Shown here piece by piece: positions 13,001 through 23,138 of a stretch of DNA of 64,000 nucleotides. Position 1 is the stretch's first letter. Each line of letters begins with the position of its first letter. Under the pieces are notes generated by a model that worked only from the letters and a program-made list of their open reading frames with translations, made no database searches and was not told where the DNA came from. The DNA lies in NCBI GenBank assembly GCA_033558025.1, contig JAUCEF010000005.1:2418001-2482000 (forward strand), read 5' to 3'. This DNA is from Phytophthora sp. 'mugwort'. Lineage: Eukaryota; Oomycota; Peronosporomycetes; Peronosporales; Peronosporaceae. The translations under genes and the position numbers were made by a program.

Positions 13001-13078
13001 ATAGTCCCCCAGCCGGTCGGAGGTTCTGTCCACCTGGGGCAGGCGGTTGCCCCGTCGCCATCGGTTCGTACGCGGCAT
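10043..13078 (-). CDS. TKL-type protein with tandem pseudokinase and kinase domains
   Basis: This is one uninterrupted frame of 1,011 aa and is an oomycete-type tyrosine-kinase-like (TKL) Ser/Thr kinase. The C-terminal domain (about 720-1008) looks active. It has a glycine-rich loop AQGGFGDVYYG (first Gly replaced by Ala), a VVVKIL lysine, HCDLKGNN (HRD Arg replaced by Cys, Asp/Lys/Asn kept), DFG, and APE in WKAPEYL. The N-terminal kinase-like domain (about 190-450) lacks a glycine loop, has YRDFEDNR where HRDLKxxN is expected (Lys and Asn lost), and has no DFG. It should be a pseudokinase. Each domain is preceded by a helical region ending in a PSWF motif (about 180 and 718), so the protein looks like an internal duplication. 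Substrate and pathway are unknown. The pseudokinase may regulate its partner, by analogy with other tandem kinases; that is inference. Confidence 0.88.
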   Translation of the reverse strand: MPRTNRWRRGNRLPQVDRTSDRLGDYLVALRNDFVAANSTCRRGLNLSGELSAYEKETRVLLKLASTGRVVNILLRFGRVVESYMEVLGIKVTEDIRQWREQLELERQERVQLFQGILQDEQRLIEAMGDETQQMELLTLLKHDLTHYEKFLTPEELDVISDVYGRVVNYSDVVLVGDPPSWFLSPNDLLCDQGGICYLDSVRVSKCETGDVLRGCGGDHQSWEDEEEACLRQAAVWADLNHPHVAKMLGACHIGKEPFVVHEPAEPLISNRANAQSWEPLLGWALGLQYLHERELGYRDFEDNRLLARHHVTASGVLRGLGLVPVKRKVSASLQRGVSNNLFNMKDLGAALSQNGDEGHMHELHAPTWSVPNDIFAFGLAIYNTRQWVSMYSDEKVLVLPSEPPQFLAEHEWDLVERMCARTPERRVSMWYVVHQLRAFVKAAEPKETGKKPPVDLSVSMGSEDESNTEEKYTPPEHIDDYIVPKMNEKVARAMPRLGRLYKNMPGANENMLQHVLDRLTGVRELLQIRENVNDATVVMEGFVGILDLFYDMLTRRDLGKEQSSSSAIASFCASRAVAQNIAIFHHEIDRLLTLAELHNDVLSVQAPPAHVTLADIREDSMDLIYTTSDTQDIEDWQIRWNKMRREQLRAFQACLKNTEALEQQLSDPKDRLEAQMLLQFELHKRRSSYPNSVLEAITLALKVLESIGDDAEGVPSWFIPPYEVVLGKYIAQGGFGDVYYGKWFDTDVVVKILKSQEPAKSLVKSMSPPRNSNQSSAEDAMELFRREADNWFMLNHQNVVHLYGACHVGTPFFVCEPAKSTSLNAHVKSLACARPGYNYEEKGGDPSDIMRCLLLAGIGLKYLHERGIVHCDLKGNNFMVGTDGKTIKLGDFGMSVLKRSGNGRHTAHANVGAVPWKAPEYLKGEDPTVMSDIYGFGMCILELFSGNIPWTGVPEAAVKFHVTKRKVLPPRPKKLTDFQWSLIQHMCCYEPNQRISLDAVVDMLHTFRFG

Positions 13079-13498
13079 CGGCTAAAAAAAAATATTGCCA
13101 CAAACTGAAAGATCGGCTTTTCATCGGTTTCCGCAGGATTGGTAATTCGATTGGCTAAATCTAGCCACTTCAACTTGTGTAAGTACATGCCATGGGGGGG
13201 GGGGTCAGCTAAGCCTTGATACCGCCAATCTGAAACTTCTATTCCAGGTTTCGGGGGATATCGTGTTCACATAAACGCGTTTTGGCGTGAAACCGCGAAA
13301 AAAAGCTCGAAGATAAGCTCGATGTATTACATTCTTTGAGGGAACTCCTTTGGTCTCTAGAGCTTTAAACTTGCGAGAATAGTAGATCCTACAGCGCCCA
13401 CAAGTCCTCCCCACTTCGAAGACCTAGACGGCGTGGCTTCTGACGAGGAGTCCCTGCGTGAGCACCAGGAGAACAGCGGCGAGACTACGCCGGTGTTG

Positions 13499-14294
13499 AT
13501 CATGGATCGAAGGCGCAACTGGACGGATGAAACGACGTTCGTGCTGGTGTGTGCGTGGGCGCAATGTGGCCAAAGTCGGTCTTCGAAAGGATGGGAAGAT
13601 TTAAATGTATCACGAACGTATTTTCAACGCGTATAACGCAGCCATACCGACAACAGTGCGCTCGAAAAAGGTCATTGAGGACAACATGGCGGACCTGCGC
13701 GAGATGTACCGCTTCATATGCGATTTCAACGCGAATCGTATCCAAGGGAGCACAGGAAAGCCGGAGTGGTTCGACCTCAAAAGAAAAAAGATGAAGGAGC
13801 TCAGGTATAGGACTAGTGCTGTTATGAGATTTTGCTGCAAAACCAAACTGATCGGATTTCTTGTTGGATTACACTGTGCTTCACAGAGACGCTCTCGAAT
13901 CATTAGCTCAGAGATAAGCCAGCGGAGCTATGAAGAACTCAACAGCTTCCTCGACCATCAACCAGATACCGTCCCGCTGGACGCTTCTTTCGATGCAGAA
14001 GTGCATTTCAGTAGTCAGGATTCTCAGCCTGTTGTCACAGTGACCTGTTTTGTGAAGAAAAAAAGCAATTCCGACAAAGATCCACATAACACCGGCCGGA
14101 AAAGCGCCAAGCGCAAGGGTCCGGATAAGTATAATCGGCTACGAGAGATTTTAGACGAGTGATCGGCGGCTTCACTGGTCCAAGCGAAGGAATTGCGCGC
14201 ATCAGAGCTTGAGGAAAAGCACAGCGAACACATGGCGTTGCTAAGAGAGTTTATCGGTGTTCTTAAAGCCGCCGATAACAGCGGCAGCAGCTAA
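13499..14294 (+). pseudogene. Myb/SANT-like accessory protein of a Harbinger element (broken)
   Basis: A trihelix/Myb-like start (MDRRRNWTDETTFVLVCAWAQ, 13499 onward) continues in a second frame (PKSVFERMGRFK) and then a third (MYHERIFNAYN, 13605 onward), so there are frameshifts near 13560-13605. The third frame has NMADLREMYRFICDFNANR and a basic tail. It is cut by TGA at 14160-14162. The same frame continues beyond with a Glu/Leu-rich helix (LREFIGVLKAADN) to TAA at 14292. The intact-looking tail after the stop suggests fairly recent decay. In Harbinger elements such a protein binds the ends and brings in the transposase. Confidence 0.65.
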
Positions 14295-14346
14295 GTGCAT
14301 TTTTCGGTGTAATTTTTACGTCCTCATTTTGTTGCGAGTACGAAAT

Positions 14347-15509
14347 TCATACCATTGCTTCGCGTTTCACGAAGGTTTGTCCGCGTTGCTTTTTCGATTT
14401 TAGTCTCTGGTTGAGGAAACGCTGCCTGATATCGCCCCAATTCATTTTGCCTTCATCGGAGTCGAACACGTACAAGTCGTTGTTGTCCATCAGGAAGTTC
14501 TGCATGATGCATAGTGCGTACACGATGTCCGGCACGATAACAACATCCAGCTGGATTCCTTTTAGTAGTATTCTCCAACGACACTTAAGCTTGCCAAACG
14601 CACACTCGACCCGATAATGGGTGTGACACAGCTTTTGTTCAGCTTTGTGCACACCGGATTCATCGTATCCGCTGTTCAATTGTAGTCACCAAGTAATGTG
14701 TGTTCTGATAACATAAATGACCTAGCAAAAAGTAGGGTACAGCAGCATACGTGCCTTCTCCAGTTGGAATTGTCACCGTACGCGATGCTTTCGATAATTC
14801 TGGGAACAAAAGGGCCAACTCATTCCTAAACTCACGGCTGTCATTACACGTCCTGGCCATTTGCAGTCTAGGTCACATAATCGACTTCTCCAATCCACTA
14901 CTGCTTGCAGCACAACACTATACCAGGATCTGCGGTTGTAGTACATATCTCCATTCACCTAGGTCGACGGATAGGAATATGAGACTGCCGATACAATCTA
15001 CGATCTGCGGGATGCGCACGGCTCGGCAAAATGAGAAGCACACCACGCGGGCGGAGAAAATGACACCAGTGATTGCTGCTCGCGACATATTACGGTCACC
15101 ACTTCCCTCATGATGCCCGACACTGAGGTGGCCCAACGCCGAAGCGGTTTGCTGTGGTCTCCAGGGTTACACCTTGCGCACATAGGTGCAAAAATATTGC
15201 CAGACGCATGTGAGGCGCAACAGCGTCAGGAGCGCATCGACGGAGTGAGGTGAGGACATACGACACCGGCTTGAAAATCCATACTTGAGGCGTCCATACG
15301 AAACATGTCCCGCATAGATCCATCAAAGAACGTGCGTGAAGAGAACAACATATTTGCCCAATGCGAACTTCGCTCCTTCGCAAGAATAACCCGATCCTCC
15401 GGCTCTGCGTAGGCATGATTACATCCATCTCCATTTCGAGTGCGTCACATAGTAGCTTAGAGGAGGCTTTGCATGTAGTTAAGGTGGGAGTCATGCCTTC
15501 GACCAGCAA
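14347..15509 (-). pseudogene. PIF/Harbinger DDE transposase (frameshifted)
   Basis: Pieces of a HARBI1-like nuclease lie in order but in different frames. They are a helix-turn-helix-like RLAIFLHLCAQGVTLETTANRFGVG region near 15145-15220, IVDCIGSL (first catalytic Asp region, damaged), YNRRSWYSVVLQAVVDW, KWPGRV, NDSREFRNELALLFPEL (second Asp region), AVPYFLLGHLCYQN, and YRVECAFGKLKCRWRIL with the expected Glu. At least two frame changes separate these blocks, so no functional enzyme can be made from this copy. Confidence 0.72.
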
Positions 15510-18500
15510 CAGTGTTAGAAGGATGGGGTCTCGTATATCGACGGGATCTCAGCTCTTGTCTTGGAGAATGTGAAAGGTCGCACTTCCTATAGCTTATCTG
15601 CAGAGGGGCTGTTCCATAGTGTCCCGTTTTCCAGGGAGAATTGTGTGAAGGCGTCGCGAAAGTGAGCCCCTTGAAACTATTTTCCAGGTTCGAGGTTTCA
15701 ACGCTAGGTGAAAATGGAAGGGTTATTCGTATTAACGTAATAAGGTATTTCTTTTCGAGTAGCCACTTTTTATTTCTAGACTGTCCCCTTTTGGAAGCAC
15801 CGCTACTTTTTGGGTCGGCGAGCTATGTGCTTGCAGCCATTTCACCGCGTAGCTATTTTGATCGGACCAATTGACCAAAAGATACTGTTTGGTCCGAAAT
15901 GAGCTGGGCGAGCAAGCGTTGTAGGGTAGCATGACAGCTTCAATCCCGCCGAGGCAGGTCATGTCGGCGACCAAGCGCAACGAAGTGTTCCCCCTTAGGG
16001 AGGGGGGGGGGGTAGAGGGCGTTTCTAGCGTCGGTCGGCTTTGGTTGTGGGGGTTGAGGGGTCAGGGTGTAGTTTCTCGCGTGGGTAGCTCGAAGTAGAG
16101 CTGGAACGCCTCCTGCGGTTTAAAACCCGAGTGCGCAACAGACGGGGTTAAACTTAGGGTCGTCTAATGCTAAAATACTGTAGTAGCTGGTGCGGCACGC
16201 AACAGATGCGACAGTCGCCGCAAAAGTAGCTAGTCGAAAATTAAAGTATCTACTAATAAATCTGCGGGGCACAAGTTTGGCTGACTGCGACGTCGTTGCT
16301 CCTTGGCATGTCAAAGCTTTTGTGCCGCCTAGTTGGACAAGGTGTGTGTGTGTGGAAATTGCGACGTCTCCACTTCAACGTCGCACGATTTTCCTGATGC
16401 TATGAGTGGTTGGAATGCTGTGAGACGGAGTACAAATTATAATTTTATATTTATTTATTTATCGACCATGTTTCGAGCAGCTTCTAGTCGCAAGAGTCCT
16501 TCGCAGACGTTGCAACTACCGTATAGTCTTCTCCAGTTGTCTGGCATCGGGATCTCACGGTGTCTTCGTAAATCTTCTGTTCCTTGCACCACTTGACCAC
16601 TGCGGCATGGGGTCGAAGAAAGTTCAGGAGGTGGCACCGGTGTAAAATTTGGGTGCGCATCACCCCGCTCCCCTCTTTGCTTGGGCCCCTCTCCATTTTA
16701 TTCAGCGAAAGGTTTATTACTAAAGTCGACTTTGCGAAACGTCCCGCTTGAAATAAAAAACTCGGAACACTGTGATGGGGAAGCTGGTACTTCCTAAAGT
16801 GTTAGCTGTCAAATAAATTCAAGAATGAGGAAAGTAAACCAAGCTACTGGCTTCCGATTTCCTCCAGGATAACAGTTCTAGTTCTCTGCTCTGGGTAATA
16901 TGCCCTATTGGGTTGACATACCCCAACGTCAGGTTGAATATTCACGGAATCCATGAGTGTTGAATTACAAGCGGCAGCTAAGATAATGCACGGCAGTGCA
17001 AAACCCCAATGAGTGCGAACAAGACTTGAATAGTCATCTTGCACTATATGACACTAGCAGTTTGAAGATGAGTTCCTTTAACTTTTGAGGACCCACTGCA
17101 GCATTACATCGGCTAGCCGTCTTTTGGCCTTCAAGTAACCAACGCGACGACCTAGCTTGTGAATTCTTGCAACAGCAAAATTTATGCACAAAGTTTGCAG
17201 ACTTGGTATTCGAAGCTATCACGCTGATTTAGATTTTTGAAGACGTGCCTCCAGGCGCACTCGTCGTTGTATTTACTGCCATCGTCGCCTTAAAATACCA
17301 CTGGCACCTTGACAGTAGAAAACTTTATTGGCCTTGCGTAATCATCGAACTGCACTTGACAAAATCATGACGTAATCGAAGACATGCTTGTACGCAAATT
17401 TTACAACCTGGGACACTAGTTCCGCCCAAGCGACTCCCATTGTTGCTAGTATTAAACCCTAAAAGTCGTATAAGTGGCGTGCTTTACCACTTGAGGAGCC
17501 ATCTCTGTTCGACAATCTCCGCAAGCTGAAGCGGCTCCTAATAGTTATCGCACCGCTACTTGACAGTCTTCCGGACTTTCATTAATTATCAACCTACAGT
17601 CTTTTGTTGTGATGGATCGCGGGGCTCGGGGCTTTAATGGCTTCTTTCGAAAAGTGTGACCCCGAAGGTCCTATGTGTGGGGCTCATCCCTAAAGGGGAC
17701 CCCAGCATCTGTACCTGTTACGCTTAACAGAACAAACCATGTATCACTCATGCAACGCTTCATGCAATGTCAGATTCCTGGTGTTCCGAAGCCAATCTGC
17801 TACAACGCACTACTCATGGAATTGCGTGCAACGCCCGGCGTATTGAGCGATCCGTGTGAGGCGTGACTACGAGCTTGGCTTGAATGCACGTGACATGTAT
17901 ATTTTCTTCGTTACTGATTGGTCGGAATGCCAACTCAACAGGCGGCCACATGATCTTGAGCACTTATTTACTGTTCTCGCATAGCAATCATTCTGGGATC
18001 CGGCACAGGAATTGAGAGCCTCACATTAGCGATCTCGTCCTGCCCAGATTGGCTCCAATTTCAGGCGTCAATTTGTCTACGAAGATGAGGAGGTTCAGGT
18101 TATTGTCGAGTTGCGCCGTGCTAGAGACGCCAAGAACGACCGTGCTCGTTGGCAACGCGCCATGCGATCGCAAGTTGATCGAGGGTGCACCCGATTTCCT
18201 TTGCGATTGTAGCCAGCTTGTTTGCTTTGATCCCTGTGGCTCAAAGCCGACATTTTATTCGGATTGGCCATTTTATACTGAAGTATTATGGATTGGACAC
18301 TTAACTTAAAATATACCCGGGACTATACTCAATCGGATAGTTTTGACTGATGGGTGGTTACTTGTGACTATATATGTAATATCATTTTTAGTACTGTCGA
18401 CATTCAACCATTTTACATGGGGTACAAAAAGTCCGTGTGCAGATCACACGGGTGCAAAGCCAGACCAGACATTGTAGCAGGCGAGTGCAGCGAGTGACAA

Positions 18501-19960
18501 GCGAAGGCGAAGCCGCAGCGGGCTTAGATTTGTCGCCAATACACGTCGCACATCAACGTCTTGCCCGCTCCTTAAGTCGCCTCTCTTTTTTTGTGCTGCT
18601 TCGGAAACGCATTGACAAACGTGACATCCCTTCTTGCCTATTTCGTTTCCTTCCAGAAGACCAGCTCGCGAGACAGTACTACCAAGAAATACGATGGAAG
18701 AGCATGCAAACAATATAATCGCAACGTCAATGGCGTAGTCAAGTGAGAAAACTTCCACACCTGCTTCAGGGTGTCCAGCAGCGAGAGTGACGACGGATAG
18801 GCATGCAAAGCAGCAGACGGTTACCCCTGACCCACAAAGGCGCGAATCATTAGCGGCAGCACACTATTTCAACGGGTACGAGCAACGTTCAGTGAACGGG
18901 CGAACAACGGAACCGGTCGAGGAGACCAAGTCTGGCGGAAATGGAGGTAATTGAAGCACCATCAAGACCGATGAGCGTGCAATGAGGAGGCAGGCCGAAG
19001 CGGCGCGGCACCAAGGGGTACCGAATCCGATGGAGACGACAGCATCAGTGAACGACCGATAGGCAAAGCGGGGTAACCCCTACCAAACGAGCAGGAGGCA
19101 CGAGCGCAGTGCCCGCTGTGGCCTAGGCCAGGCTTGCCGTCGTCTGGGCGATGTCGGGCGGCTTGCGATCCCCCTTCTGAAGAGCTTTCGTAGGGACCAG
19201 CGCTTGCCCACTAGACGAGCAGAAAAGAGAGTGAGCGGCAAGGCGAACGGCGGGAGAACACGTATGGGAAATGTGCTCTCGTAAAGATATAGGAAATTAA
19301 GTAAGGACTTTTGTTTGGACTGAAATCATTTATATTGGGTACCCAGGCTAACATAAGCTCCCATAGTAAACTAATTTGGGTATATCCTAATCTCTAATTT
19401 GGGCATGGGACGAGGCGGACCTGATAATGATGTTGAAGTCGAAGAGTCGAGAAGATCGGTGATGGACATCGTTGTCATCGTTAATGGGAGTGTTGAGCCC
19501 CAGCATCTACCAATTTGTATGTCATTAAGTGAAGTAGCCATAGGCTAAATAAAGCAAAGAGACTGATGTAATTGGATGATAGGCAAGTGAACTGAGGGCC
19601 GCCCATAAGGAAAGAAGCCAGCGATCCCATCGCAGGAGAAGCAAAGCCGAGGGATGTAACGGGCGATGACATGTGACCATCTCACTCCCGAAACTGACGG
19701 CAACTAGACAAGCAATAAATAGGCACAACACTTCATTAGAGAGATACTGCCTACCGTTTGTGCGTTCCGAAGCGCAAAGGTCTACCTACGCATATCATCA
19801 AAGAGTTCCATGATGGCAGCACGTCAGCGCATCCGGGTAGCCGTCATACATATCTTAAGCCGTCGCAATGATATTGGCGGCCAACAATAGATCGTGTCTT
19901 CGAGAGTATCTTCGTACCTGCGAGACCCTGCGCGAGATGGAAGTCCAGCAGTCAGAAAAA
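15510..19960. other. Gene-poor island, no intact gene
   Basis: About 4.4 kb without a supported gene. It holds an 11-G run (16002-16012), an AT-rich patch (about 16430-16460), and short coding-like stretches with no confident family. One is on the plus strand near 18060-18215 (reading FVYEDEEVQVIVELRRARD), another on the minus strand near 16455-16696. A region near 18800-19130 has short GGTTACCCC/GGGTAACCC motifs reminiscent of retrotransposon terminal sequence. With the integrase remnant just downstream it is probably old transposon debris. Confidence 0.5.
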
Positions 19961-19976
19961 AGGTCTTCTGATGCCG

Positions 19977-20440
19977 ATACTAATTCCTAAGGAATGCTGG
20001 GAGGTTGTTTCGATGGACTTCAGCACTGGGTTGGTGTATGATTTGATGCTATCTTAGTTGCAATCGACAAACTGTCGATACGCGCAAAGTATACACCACG
20101 ACAGATGTCCACGACACAGCAAAAGTTTTTTCTGATGCTGTTATCAGACACCATAGTGTGCCGAAAGTAATTATCAGCGACCGTAACAGGAGATTCATTT
20201 CAGATTTCTAGAAGTCACTTATGAAGTTGATGAATGCCAAGCTAAGTATGAACACAGCTCACAGAGCTCAAGCTGATGGCCAGGCATAACGTCAAAATGT
20301 AGTACTTGAAGATGCCCTGAGATGCATGGTATCATATCATGGCGATGATTGGGTGAAGTATCTTGGAACAGTAGAGTATGCCCACCCAACTCTCGTCAAC
20401 GCATCAACAAAACTTACTCCATTCGAGGTAGATAAGGTGT
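19977..20440 (+). pseudogene. Ty3/gypsy-like retrotransposon integrase core, degraded
   Basis: Translated on the plus strand with allowance for breaks, this resembles the catalytic core of gypsy-type integrases. It has MPIPKECWEVVSMDF (first Asp), ILVAIDKLSKRAKYT-like text, VPKVIISDRNRRF (second Asp) and a TAHRAQADGQ segment just before the third acidic site. In-frame stops occur after SDF and after GQA, and the third acidic residue is not preserved. It ends near a TPFEV motif. No long terminal repeats were identified with confidence. Confidence 0.65.
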
Positions 20441-20802
20441 CAAGATCTCGTGATGCGCTGTATAGTTGCACGGTGCAACTTTACATGCAGAAATATGTTG
20501 CTTAAATGTGGTTGTGCAACTTTGGTGAAGGGTCTAAAATTGCACCAACGACTAATTTTATACGAAAGTGCGAATTATTTTTAATGTAATAATCGGAATC
20601 TTACTGGTCTACTAAACGTAATGCACGAGCTACCAAGAATATCACCACCTGCACTGATGTCTTATCACCCCTTCAGCACCTGACCCTGCTAACACTGGCC
20701 TCGCGGCGAGAGGCGAGGAGCGTTTAAGTGGGCACTTTCCCACGTGCTGTTGCCACAGCGACCAGTTGGTTTTCAGCCTTGTAAACTAGAAATCGCCGAA
20801 AG

Positions 20803-21474
20803 ATGTATTCGACCAAGGTGTTGAACAAGAACGTTGCCCAGAGCTACCTCACGATTGGAGATCCGTACCGAGATCCACATCTGATTGAAGGCAAGAACTC
20901 GCGCCACAAGGGCAAACAGGTCCTGACAGTGCCAGCGAAAAACACTTGCAATGGGTCCGGATACTTCGAGAAGAAGACGTACGCGTCAGATCCATTACAG
21001 GATAACACTGCATACCTCAAGTCGCAACCGATGGATGCGCGCAAGTCCGGCTTCGGTTCCAAGGACGCGAGTCGACGAGATGAATTCATGAGCCACGTCC
21101 GAACGGAGCAATACCGCGAGACTCTGCACACGGAGATGAAGATCCTTGACAAACAGAAGCAGAACGAACCGCCGGGCCTTTTTGGCGCACTTGATTCGTT
21201 GAACGAGAACCACCATTTTCCTGAAGGACTCCCAGAAACCAAACACTTGTACGACATCGGGCGCTCGCAGAATACTGAGTTCAATCAGAAGTCCCACCGA
21301 GACACGTTCTACACGATGCGCGCCGGTAATTCGCAGTATAAACGAAACAACGGGCCATTCATGCTCACGTCCGAGTCGATCGGTCTTGGTGCTGACGACG
21401 TTACAGGAAATCGTCCGAATCCGAAGGGAGCTAGCACCAAACAGTTCTACGACCACAGCCACTTGCACACCTGA
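20803..21474 (+). CDS. Conserved-looking protein of unknown function, possibly flagellar
   Basis: This is a single-exon frame of 223 aa starting MYSTKVLNKNVAQSYLTIGDPY. It has no signal peptide or membrane segment. It is rich in charged and Asn/Gly residues, with repeated Tyr/Phe-containing turns (GSGYFEKKTYASDPL, GFGSKDASRRDEF, HVRTEQYRETLHTE). The YLTIGDPY...GYF arrangement near the N-terminus loosely recalls CFAP96/UPF0602-type axonemal proteins. I could not extend that resemblance, so the function stays open. Codon use is regular and the frame fills the gap before the convergent cyclophilin-glutaredoxin gene (122 bp between stops). Confidence 0.7.
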   Translation: MYSTKVLNKNVAQSYLTIGDPYRDPHLIEGKNSRHKGKQVLTVPAKNTCNGSGYFEKKTYASDPLQDNTAYLKSQPMDARKSGFGSKDASRRDEFMSHVRTEQYRETLHTEMKILDKQKQNEPPGLFGALDSLNENHHFPEGLPETKHLYDIGRSQNTEFNQKSHRDTFYTMRAGNSQYKRNNGPFMLTSESIGLGADDVTGNRPNPKGASTKQFYDHSHLHT

Positions 21475-21596
21475 TTGAGAATAATACCAACAAGATGATG
21501 AGAGTTGTATGAATAACGAAAGATAGGTTCATTCGTTAGGTCTTCCGTCCTCCCTCCTTCCGTGATTTGCCCTTCATTCGGTACGACACTTGCAAT

Positions 21597-22973
21597 TTAG
21601 TCGATGGCTCGGGCCTTTTTAAGCCGATCCACCAGTTCTCCGGACCGCTGCAGCTCCTGAACGTTATCGTTTCCACCGACACTCTTGCCCTTGATGAAGA
21701 GGTTAGGGACGGTAGACTGACGCGTCAAGCGGAACAGGAAGGCTTGAATAGCCGCGCCATCCTCACGGGTGTCCAGCTCGAACACCACGGGTTTGGCACC
21801 AAGGCCCGCCAATGTCTCCTTGGTCTTCTTGCAGTAGGGGCAGTACGACTTGCTGAACAACACAAGCGGGTTCTGGTTGATGGCTGACCACACAATATCC
21901 TCAGCAAGCGTACCGCTCTTCTCTAGCATCGTACGGAGCGTGCCGGTCTGCTGCAGCTTCTGTACTTCGCGTAGACCGCCGATATATTTGCCCTTAATGA
22001 ACACAAGCGGCAGCGACTTGCGACCAGTTAGGGCCTCTACCGCCTCCAGCTCGTACGGAATGTGGTTGGCAAAGCCGATCTCCCTGGTGCGCACCGTCGT
22101 GCGGAACTTGTGCAACATCTTTAGCACTTCTTTCTTCTCCGGGCAGTCCTTCTCGGAAATAATAACCACACTATGTAGAGTCTCGAGCACGTACGTTAGC
22201 TCTTCGAGGCGCATCTTGGCCTCGTGGTTGTCGTTCGTGAGTCGCTCCACAAACTCGACCTTCTCGAAGCTAATCTGGTAGTCGCGGTCCTCTTTGGCCA
22301 TGAAACCAGGCGACATCTTCTTGGAGATGAACTCGATCGTGTGCCAACCTTCCACTACACGTCCAAAAGTCGTGTAGCCCGGTCCGTCCTCGCTGGGTTT
22401 GTTCCTCTCCGTGTTGTCATGCAGCATAATGGCGAACTCGGTGTTGCCCGAGTCTGACTTGTGGCTGCGCGCAATGACCACCATCTTTTCGGTGCTTGGG
22501 GCGCTGTATTCCACAGGTAGATTGCCCACAGGCGACTCCTTATCGAAGAGGAAACCCCCGCCTTGCAGCACGAACTTTGGCTCATTGTAGTAGAACCCCG
22601 CGTCCTTGAGGTAGAAGCCGCCGTCTACGAGCTTCTTGAAGGCCTCCACGGTCTTGGGCGCATGCTCAGGGTACAAGTCAACGGTGAAGGTACCGAGCTT
22701 AGTGGTGAACTGCACCATGGTCTTGTTGTAGAAGGGCGTGGACAGTACCGGGTGTATCTGCGAGCTCGAGAACTGCCACACGTGCACCAAGATCATGAGG
22801 CCGAAGAAAGTTACCACGGCATACACCAGCGGGGCGCCAAACCACGAGCCCGAGGACGCAGGTCGAGCGCCCACGCGGCCGCTCGGACGTGTGCGAGGTA
22901 GGCTGCTCCCACCCTCAGCAGCATTCACCTCCGCGTCAACAGGTACGCGGCGCTTATTGGTGACGACGTCCAT
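21597..22973 (-). CDS. Membrane-anchored cyclophilin-like / double glutaredoxin fusion
   Basis: A 458-aa single-exon protein. A short basic N-terminal region is followed by one membrane segment (about 47-68, LVYAVVTFFGLMILVHVW). Next comes a cyclophilin-like domain (about 85-245) with FVLQGGGF and NTEFAIML. The catalytic Arg of the FHR motif seems to be Tyr (FYYNEPKF), so isomerase activity is doubtful. Two glutaredoxin-like domains follow. The first has CPEK at its active site, with LPLVFIKGKYIGG. The second has a classical CPYC (about 378-381), VPNLFIKGKSVGG and a normal glutathione-binding TVP. The start at 22973 is preferred over an in-frame ATG 14 codons upstream. It probably acts in thiol redox control at a membrane of the secretory pathway; the topology is inferred. 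Confidence 0.88.
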   Translation of the reverse strand: MDVVTNKRRVPVDAEVNAAEGGSSLPRTRPSGRVGARPASSGSWFGAPLVYAVVTFFGLMILVHVWQFSSSQIHPVLSTPFYNKTMVQFTTKLGTFTVDLYPEHAPKTVEAFKKLVDGGFYLKDAGFYYNEPKFVLQGGGFLFDKESPVGNLPVEYSAPSTEKMVVIARSHKSDSGNTEFAIMLHDNTERNKPSEDGPGYTTFGRVVEGWHTIEFISKKMSPGFMAKEDRDYQISFEKVEFVERLTNDNHEAKMRLEELTYVLETLHSVVIISEKDCPEKKEVLKMLHKFRTTVRTREIGFANHIPYELEAVEALTGRKSLPLVFIKGKYIGGLREVQKLQQTGTLRTMLEKSGTLAEDIVWSAINQNPLVLFSKSYCPYCKKTKETLAGLGAKPVVFELDTREDGAAIQAFLFRLTRQSTVPNLFIKGKSVGGNDNVQELQRSGELVDRLKKARAID

Positions 22974-23138
22974 GGTGATCGTCTGCGATACGTACAGCGA
23001 TAATGTATAAAACACTGGAAATGAGGTGTGAAAATACCCGCGAAAACCGATTTTCGCTTAAATTTAAGTTCGATACACAACCTAAGTTGGAGGGAGCATT
23101 GCAACTTAAGCGTTGAGCGTTTTTAGTGAGCTACCACG

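Larger units (their letters stand above)
13433..15509. mobile_element. Decayed PIF/Harbinger DNA transposon
   Basis: This segment carries the two genes typical of PIF/Harbinger elements, a Myb/SANT-like DNA-binding protein (+) and a DDE transposase (-), arranged tail to tail. Both are broken. I could not define terminal inverted repeats or a 3-bp target-site duplication, so the outer borders are only the limits of recognisable coding remains. Confidence 0.7.
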
